Assembly (NCBI GenBank): GCA_046723645.1
Contig: JBKOUY010000219.1
Location: forward strand, 1-10,541
Direction: 5' to 3'
Source of the DNA: DASQUK01 sp046723645
GTDB taxonomy: Bacteria > Actinomycetota > Acidimicrobiia > Acidimicrobiales > VFJN01
DNA: 10,541 nt
Part shown: one piece after another, positions 6,681-10,541 of the stretch
Position numbering within the stretch: position 1 is the stretch's first letter
Layout: each line of letters opens with the position of its first letter
Notes under the pieces: generated by a model
Told to the model about the DNA's origin: nothing
Seen by the model: only the letters and a program-made list of their open reading frames with translations
Database searches by the model: none
Translations under genes and position numbers: made by a program

Positions 6681-6684
6681 GGTT

Positions 6685-7695
6685 TCAGGCGGCCTTGAGG
6701 TCGGCGATCACCCCGTCCCACTGGGCCCGGTCGGTCTCGTAGGGGGCGTAGAAGCTGAGCCGGTGCAGGACGTCGCCCCAGCGATCCTTGAGGGCGCCGG
6801 CGACCTCGTCCAGGGGCGCCACCACGGCGAATGTCGCCAGCATGCCGTCATCGATCAGGTCGCCCATCTCGGCCCAGCGACCCTCCTTCGACAGCCGGTT
6901 GAGCTCGTCCTGCAGGTCGCCCCAACCGTGCAGCTCGAGCACCGGTCGGTAGGCCGGCGTCGATCCGTAGAAGGCGATCTGGCCCTTGACCCCCTCGGCC
7001 GCTTCGGCCATCTCGGCCTCGTCCCGGCCCGTGACCACGAACATCGGCCCCGCGAGCTGGAACCGGTCCATCGACTTGCCGGCCTTGGCCCGCCCCTTCG
7101 CCAGGTTAGGAAGGGTGACCTCGTCGAGGTACTGCCGCGTGGTGAAGCCGTGGCACAGGAAGCCGTCGGCCACCTCGCCCGCCACCCGGGTCATCCGCTC
7201 GCCGACGCCGGCGAGGAAGATGCGGGCGTCGCCGTGGGGATTGGGGCCCGGGTTGAAGAACGGCGTCATCAGGGTGTGGCTGTAGAAGTCGCCCCGGAAG
7301 TCGAGCTTGGTGCCCTGGTTCCAGGACTCCCAGATCGCCCGGATGGCGAGGATCAGCTCCCGCATGCGGGCCGCAGGGCTCGACCACGGCATCGAGAAGC
7401 GCCGGGTGATGTGCGCCTTGATCTGGCTGCCGAGCCCGAGGATGAAGCGCCCGTGCGACACCGCCTGCAGGTCCCAGGACACCTGCGCCAGCGTCATCGG
7501 GTTGCGCGCGAACGCCACCGCGATGCCGGTCCCCAGGTCGAGGCGCTCGGTGTGCTCGGCCGCCAGCATCAGGGGCAGGAACGGGTCGTGGCTGGTCTCG
7601 GGCACCCAGATCCCGTCGTACCCGCGGGCCTCCTGTTGTGCCGCTGCCTCGCCGGCCTTCCCGAGCCCGCCCCAGATCCCTCCGTCGATCTCCAT
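6685..7695 (-). CDS. LLM-class F420-dependent oxidoreductase
   Basis: This is a luciferase-like monooxygenase-fold (TIM barrel) enzyme of 336 residues, a normal length for the family. It is expected to use the deazaflavin coenzyme F420 for hydride transfer; the substrate is unknown. It begins with a family-typical strand (MEIDGGIWGGL) and then GYDGIWVPETSHDPFLPL. AAEHTERLDLGTGIAVAF, NPMTLAQVSWDLQAVSHGRF and LGLGSQIKAHI are hallmarks of actinobacterial F420-dependent LLM proteins; I recall this subfamily as the MSMEG_2256 type. FLAGVGERMTRVAGEVADGF follows in the middle, and the C-terminal part is helical. ATG 7695 lacks a Shine-Dalgarno sequence but has TACGGT ending 8 bases before it. The gene follows the PAC2 gene by 30 bases on the same strand, so it may have both its own start and read-through. 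The F420 assignment rests on family resemblance; an FMN enzyme cannot be excluded. Confidence 0.92.
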   Translation of the reverse strand: MEIDGGIWGGLGKAGEAAAQQEARGYDGIWVPETSHDPFLPLMLAAEHTERLDLGTGIAVAFARNPMTLAQVSWDLQAVSHGRFILGLGSQIKAHITRRFSMPWSSPAARMRELILAIRAIWESWNQGTKLDFRGDFYSHTLMTPFFNPGPNPHGDARIFLAGVGERMTRVAGEVADGFLCHGFTTRQYLDEVTLPNLAKGRAKAGKSMDRFQLAGPMFVVTGRDEAEMAEAAEGVKGQIAFYGSTPAYRPVLELHGWGDLQDELNRLSKEGRWAEMGDLIDDGMLATFAVVAPLDEVAGALKDRWGDVLHRLSFYAPYETDRAQWDGVIADLKAA

Positions 7696-7703
7696 GGCCG
7701 GTG

Positions 7704-7709
7704 ACCGTA
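7704..7709 (-). promoter_or_regulatory. Candidate -10 element of the F420 oxidoreductase
   Basis: TACGGT on the minus strand ends 8 bases before ATG 7695, inside the 30-base gap after the PAC2 stop. The identical hexamer lies 6 bases before the phosphotransferase ATG. A leaderless transcript starting inside the cluster is inferred from position and the absence of a ribosome-binding site. Confidence 0.4.
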
Positions 7710-7725
7710 GCGTCGGGGCCGGCCG

Positions 7726-8601
7726 TCAGGCCTCGCCGCCGCGCTGGTCCCGCAGGAACTGCTCGAGCTCCGCCACCAGCTCGTCGCCGGTGGGCAGGTC
7801 CTCGGGCGCGAACGACCGGGGCGCGTCGGCCTCCTCGTATGCCGTCTCGAGCTGGCGGAGCATCGCGAGGTGCTCGGGGTTCTGGGCGATGAGCTCGTCC
7901 AGCCGGTTCCGGGTCGCCTCAGCCCGCCCGGGCAGGTCGCCGAACGGCAGCGACAGCTCCCCGATCCGGGCCAGCGCGTCGATGAGCGCCACGCTGCCCG
8001 CCGGGAACGGCATTGCGGGAGGCAGGTAGTGGGGGATCTGCGCCCACAGCCCCACCGACCCGATCCCCCGGTCGTGGCAGCCCTGCTCGATGGCGGCCTG
8101 GATGCCGCCGGGGAAGTCGAGCGACGCGCGCAGGAACCCGCCCTCCGCCAGGCTCGGCGTCGACGCGGTGCACGCAACCCGCGGCGGGCGGGTGTGGGGG
8201 GCGGCGAAGGGATAGGCGCCCAACCCGACGCACAAGCGGGCGCCGAAGTCGAGCGCCAGGCCGACGACCTCGTCGGTGAACTGCTGCCAGAGCCGGTCGG
8301 GCTCGGCGCCCACCAGCAACAGGAGCTCCCTGCCCTCGAGGTCGGTCGCGGCCCGGAGCTCGAGGGAGGGCCAGGTGAGCCCCCGCAGCACGCCGTTCTC
8401 GAGGTGGGCGATGGGCCGCCGGGCCCGGTAGTCCAGCAGTTCGTCGGTGGAGAACCGGGCCACCGTGATCGTGTCGAGCTGGTCCGACAGCACCTCGGCG
8501 GCCGTCACGGCCGCCAGGCCGGCGTCGATCCAACCTTCGGCGGCCAGCACCAACACGGGATCGTCGAGGTCCGGCTGCTCGATCAGCTCGTACAGCGGCA
8601 C
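7726..8601 (-). CDS. PAC2 family protein
   Basis: This is a 291-residue protein of the PAC2 (proteasome assembly chaperone 2) family, which is widespread in actinobacteria, where its role is not settled. The N-terminal part shows the expected pattern: LYELIEQPDLDDPVLVLAAEGWIDAG, then TADEVLSDQL-like (TAAEVLSDQL, about 34-43), FSTDELLDYRARRP and ELLLLVGAEPDRLWQQF. The middle holds GLGAYPFAAPHTRPPRV (about 128-144) and the Gly-rich GIGSVGLWAQIPHYL. A charged helical tail follows (RNRLDELIAQNPEHLAML and onward to GGEA). The start is GTG 8601 with a good ribosome-binding site, GAGG 8 bases upstream, placed right behind the stop of the phosphotransferase gene 15 bases away. That indicates translation from a shared mRNA. 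No proteasome gene is visible here, so a link to protein turnover is only a family-based possibility. Confidence 0.88.
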   Translation of the reverse strand: MPLYELIEQPDLDDPVLVLAAEGWIDAGLAAVTAAEVLSDQLDTITVARFSTDELLDYRARRPIAHLENGVLRGLTWPSLELRAATDLEGRELLLLVGAEPDRLWQQFTDEVVGLALDFGARLCVGLGAYPFAAPHTRPPRVACTASTPSLAEGGFLRASLDFPGGIQAAIEQGCHDRGIGSVGLWAQIPHYLPPAMPFPAGSVALIDALARIGELSLPFGDLPGRAEATRNRLDELIAQNPEHLAMLRQLETAYEEADAPRSFAPEDLPTGDELVAELEQFLRDQRGGEA

Positions 8602-8609
8602 GGCGCTGG

Positions 8610-8613
8610 CCTC
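8610..8613 (-). promoter_or_regulatory. Ribosome-binding site of the PAC2 gene
   Basis: GAGG on the minus strand with an 8-base spacer to GTG 8601 supports this non-ATG start. It begins three bases after the stop codon of the upstream gene, typical of an operon-internal site, and contrasts with the missing ribosome-binding sites of the neighbouring genes. Confidence 0.6.
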
Positions 8614-8616
8614 GCC

Positions 8617-9669
8617 CTAGTCCAGGCGCCCGAGGGCGGCGCGGGCGGCCTCGGCCAGGAACTCGACCTGCTGGGCGAAGCCCTCGAAGCCCGAGGCACT
8701 GCCCATCGCCCCGCCCCGGTAGCGGGCGAACACGCCCTCGAGGATGCAAGCGAGCTTCCAGTAGCCGAACGCCACGTAGTAGTCGACGTGGCTCACGTCG
8801 CGGCCGGAGGCGGCGGCGTACATGTCCATCAGCTCTGCCCGCGTGACGAAGCCCTCGGCCAGGGTGGGCGCGTTCAGCAGCGCCGGGTGGCCGTCGTCAG
8901 GCTCTGTCCAGTAGACGAGCAGCAGGCCGACGTCGGCCAGCGGGTCGCCGAGCGTGCAGAGCTCCCAGTCGAGCACGGCGGCGATCGTGCCGTCCGGCTC
9001 GAGCAGGCAGTTGTCGAGCCGGTAGTCGCCGTGGACGATCGTGGCGGCGCCCTGCTCGGGGACCCGGGTGGCGAGGGCGTCGTGCACCTGGTCGACGACG
9101 TCGAGGTCCCGCGTCTTCGAGCTCTGCCACTGCCCGTACCAGCGCCGCAGCTGGCGCTCGATGTAGCCCTCGCGGCGGCCCAGCTCACCGAGGCCGACCG
9201 CGTCCGGGTCGACGGCGTGGATGCTCGCCAGCACCTCGGCCAGCTGGCGGCAGGCGTGCCGGCGCTCGTCGACGCCCAGCTGCTCGGCCGACGCGCCGTC
9301 GCGCACGACCAGGCCCTCCACGAAGCCCATGACGTAGAAGGGTGCGCCGTTGACAGCCTCCTCGGTGCAGAGCCCGATCACCGGCGCCACGGGGACGTCG
9401 GTCGGCGCCAGGGCCGAGATGATCCGGTGCTCACGCCCCATGTCGTGGGCCGTGGCCAGGACGTGGCCCAGCGGCGGCCGGCGCAGGACCCACGAGTGTC
9501 CGGCGGCGTCGGTCACCCGGTACGTGAGGTTGGACCGGCCGCCGGCGATCAGCGAGAACCGCAGCGGCGGATCGACGCCGGGCGCATGCGCCTCGAACCA
9601 GCCGGTGACGCCGTCGGGGTCGATGCCCTCGGGCACCTCGCTGGTCTCGATCGCCGAGGTGTCGGTCAT
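8617..9669 (-). CDS. APH-type phosphotransferase family protein (ACAD10/11 N-terminal-like)
   Basis: This protein has a kinase-like aminoglycoside-phosphotransferase fold of 350 residues, from the branch related to the N-terminal domain of acyl-CoA dehydrogenases ACAD10/11. In animals that domain phosphorylates 4-hydroxy fatty acyl-CoAs; the bacterial substrate is unknown and antibiotic resistance is unlikely. The nucleotide loop is GGRSNLTYRV, followed by WVLRRPPLGHVLATAHDMGREH with the ATP-contacting Arg/Lys position and the Glu helix. The catalytic loop is HGDYRLDN (213-220; D215 the base, N220 metal). LDWELCTLGDPLADVG follows, with D234 as the metal-binding DxD/DFG equivalent. The C-terminal lobe is helical. 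ATG 9669 is chosen because TACGGT ends 6 bases upstream and no earlier start is needed. It heads the minus-strand cluster with the PAC2 gene, and an acyl ligase lies close by, which fits lipid metabolism. Confidence 0.9.
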   Translation of the reverse strand: MTDTSAIETSEVPEGIDPDGVTGWFEAHAPGVDPPLRFSLIAGGRSNLTYRVTDAAGHSWVLRRPPLGHVLATAHDMGREHRIISALAPTDVPVAPVIGLCTEEAVNGAPFYVMGFVEGLVVRDGASAEQLGVDERRHACRQLAEVLASIHAVDPDAVGLGELGRREGYIERQLRRWYGQWQSSKTRDLDVVDQVHDALATRVPEQGAATIVHGDYRLDNCLLEPDGTIAAVLDWELCTLGDPLADVGLLLVYWTEPDDGHPALLNAPTLAEGFVTRAELMDMYAAASGRDVSHVDYYVAFGYWKLACILEGVFARYRGGAMGSASGFEGFAQQVEFLAEAARAALGRLD

Positions 9670-9675
9670 GAGCGC

Positions 9676-9681
9676 ACCGTA
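9676..9681 (-). promoter_or_regulatory. Candidate -10 element of the phosphotransferase
   Basis: TACGGT on the minus strand ends 6 bases before ATG 9669, with no ribosome-binding site between. It would drive the phosphotransferase-PAC2 transcript as a leaderless mRNA. A recognisable -35 box is absent. Confidence 0.45.
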
Positions 9682-9744
9682 GTGGCACCTCGGCGCGACG
9701 GGGCGTTGTGGGCCGCCCCGGTCGGGTCTGGGCGCCCTCGTCGG

Positions 9745-9750
9745 TAGCCT
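9745..9750 (+). promoter_or_regulatory. Candidate -10 element of the thioredoxin-TPR gene
   Basis: TAGCCT ends 8 bases before ATG 9759 in the 89-base divergent gap shared with the phosphotransferase. It fits TANNNT and resembles the tRNA-Ala -10 (TAGGCT). No ribosome-binding site or clear -35 box is seen, so leaderless transcription is inferred. Confidence 0.45.
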
Positions 9751-9758
9751 GGCCGGCG

Positions 9759-10478
9759 ATGACCATCGACGTCAGCGATACCACGTTCCAGACCGAGGTC
9801 CTCGACCGCTCGCAGACCACGCCGGTCGTGGTCGACCTGTGGGCGCCCTGGTGCGGGCCCTGCCATCAGCTCGGCCCGATCATCGAGAAGGTGGTCGACG
9901 AGACCGAGGGCAAGGTCGCGCTGGCCAAGGTCAACGTCGACGAGAACCCCCAGGTGTCGGCGGCGTTCCGGGTGCAGGGCATCCCGGCAGTGTTCGCGAT
10001 CTCGGGCGGGAAGGTGGTCGACGGCTTCATCGGCGCGCAGGGCGAGACGGCGGTGCGCGAGTTCGTCGACCGGCTGCTCCCCAGCGAGACCGAGGAAGAG
10101 GTCGAGAAGCTGGTGGCCGCCGGCGACGAGGATTCGCTGCGGCAGGCACTCGAGCGCCAGCCCGACCATGGCGGCGCCATCGTGGCCCTGGCCGAGCTGC
10201 TGGCCGGGCGCCGGAACGACGGCGACGTCGACGAGGCGCTCGCACTGCTGGAGCGCATCCCCGAGACGCCCGAGACCCGTCGGGTGGCGGCACTGGTGCG
10301 CACGGGCGGCGACGACGCATCGAGCGACGAGATCACCGGCGAGCTCGACGCGCTGCTCGACCAGGTCAAGGACGATGCGGACGCCCGGCAGCGCTACGTG
10401 GACCTGCTCGAGGTCCTGGGCAGCGACGACCCCCGGACGGCCGACTACCGCAAGCGCCTGACCGCCCGGCTGTTCTGA
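9759..10478 (+). CDS. Thioredoxin-TPR protein, YbbN/CnoX type
   Basis: This is a cytoplasmic thioredoxin-fold protein fused to tetratricopeptide repeats, 239 residues. The thioredoxin domain (about 3-107) has VVVDLWAPWCGPC with the redox site WCGPC at 31-35, the KVNVDENP strand, and the cis-proline segment GIPAVF (P77). The C-terminal part (about 112-239) fits the TPR-like tail of YbbN. The helix VEKLVAAGDEDSLRQALE is followed by ALAELLAGRRNDGDVDEAL, and the end RQRYVDLLEVLGSDDPR ... YRKRLTARLF matches the family's usual finish. E. coli CnoX (YbbN) is a holdase that hands clients to GroEL and DnaK and has lost the CxxC pair; the cysteines are intact here, so oxidoreductase activity is expected as well. 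The start is ATG 9759, where the thioredoxin homology begins. A frame open from GTG 9708 adds 17 unlikely residues. Confidence 0.93.
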   Translation: MTIDVSDTTFQTEVLDRSQTTPVVVDLWAPWCGPCHQLGPIIEKVVDETEGKVALAKVNVDENPQVSAAFRVQGIPAVFAISGGKVVDGFIGAQGETAVREFVDRLLPSETEEEVEKLVAAGDEDSLRQALERQPDHGGAIVALAELLAGRRNDGDVDEALALLERIPETPETRRVAALVRTGGDDASSDEITGELDALLDQVKDDADARQRYVDLLEVLGSDDPRTADYRKRLTARLF

Positions 10479-10541
10479 TCGGCGTGCGTCGGCGGATAGG
10501 CGGCAGGCGGGCGCAGAGGCGGCGGTGGGCGGCGTGCGGCT
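10479..10541. other. Right-hand tail without a recognisable gene
   Basis: These 63 bases after the thioredoxin gene are purine-rich on the plus strand, with many GGCGG units and a direct repeat CGGCGTGCG (10480-10488 and 10530-10538). There is no adapter sequence, terminator T-run or start of a gene that I can support. The window ends here. Confidence 0.5.

Noticed and set aside
5377..7704. 775-codon plus-strand open frame
   Set aside because: It runs in another frame of the ligase and then antisense to the oxidoreductase, with Arg/Ala/Gly-rich composition and no recognisable fold.
8617..9669. Aminoglycoside resistance gene
   Set aside because: The APH fold is shared, but GGRSNLTYRV and LDWELCTLGDPLADVG place it with ACAD10/11-like phosphotransferases.
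7870..9747. 625-codon plus-strand open frame opposite the PAC2 and phosphotransferase genes
   Set aside because: It is an antisense shadow spanning two well-supported genes, with low-complexity composition.
9708..9758. 17-codon N-terminal extension of the thioredoxin gene from GTG 9708
   Set aside because: Thioredoxin homology begins at the ATG 9759, and the extension would include the proposed -10 element.
50..10541. CRISPR array, insertion sequence, phage, toxin-antitoxin or other accessory system
   Set aside because: I saw no regularly spaced repeats, transposase, integrase or small paired genes; gene content is housekeeping and metabolism throughout.

Overview
This is an ordinary, tightly packed stretch of chromosome from a very GC-rich bacterium, most likely an actinobacterium. 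Support comes from actinobacterial-type LeuRS motifs, an F420-type luciferase-like oxidoreductase, a PAC2-family protein, and the gene order LytR-C protein / rsfS / tRNA-Ala / leuS, which resembles the nadD-LCP-rsfS ... leuS neighbourhood of actinobacteria. An Acidimicrobiia-like draft genome or metagenome bin is my best guess, but that rank is inference. I found no CRISPR array, insertion sequence, phage gene, defence system or toxin-antitoxin pair. No gap between genes exceeds about 120 bases.

Layout. Bases 1-49 are not genomic: they are an untrimmed Illumina Nextera adapter (P5 tail, 10-base index, read-1 primer, Tn5 mosaic end). Genomic sequence starts at base 50, inside a membrane-anchored LCP/LytR-C protein that is cut at its 5' end (to 1380, +). 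Next is rsfS (1409-1777, +), a ribosome-silencing factor. Facing them on the minus strand are leuS (4839 to 1966) and, 60 bases after it, tRNA-Ala(GGC) (1905 to 1833). A GC-rich hairpin separates rsfS from the tRNA. Divergent from leuS is an acyl-AMP/acyl-CoA ligase (4949-6607, +).

The ligase converges, across a hairpin-rich junction of about 77 bases, on a minus-strand cluster. In transcription order this cluster is an APH-type phosphotransferase (9669-8617), a PAC2-family protein (8601-7726) and an LLM-class F420-dependent oxidoreductase (7695-6685). Divergent from the phosphotransferase is a thioredoxin-TPR protein of the YbbN/CnoX type (9759-10478, +). The last 63 bases show no gene.

How the genes fit together. 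The left half is translation and envelope housekeeping: ribosome silencing, Leu-tRNA charging, an alanine tRNA and an LCP-like envelope protein. The right half combines fatty-acid activation, a kinase-like protein of the ACAD10/11 N-terminal type, F420 redox chemistry and protein quality control.

The most interesting signal is regulatory. Four of the five protein genes with a visible divergent or separated upstream region lack a Shine-Dalgarno sequence and instead carry a TANNNT hexamer ending 6-8 bases before the ATG, as expected for leaderless mRNAs. The operon-internal PAC2 gene has a conventional GAGG ribosome-binding site. Under this reading, an inverted repeat just upstream of leuS lies in promoter spacer DNA and would be an operator rather than a 5' UTR hairpin. 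The other notable point is the LCP-like domain, which keeps one half of the family's catalytic signature and has lost the other.
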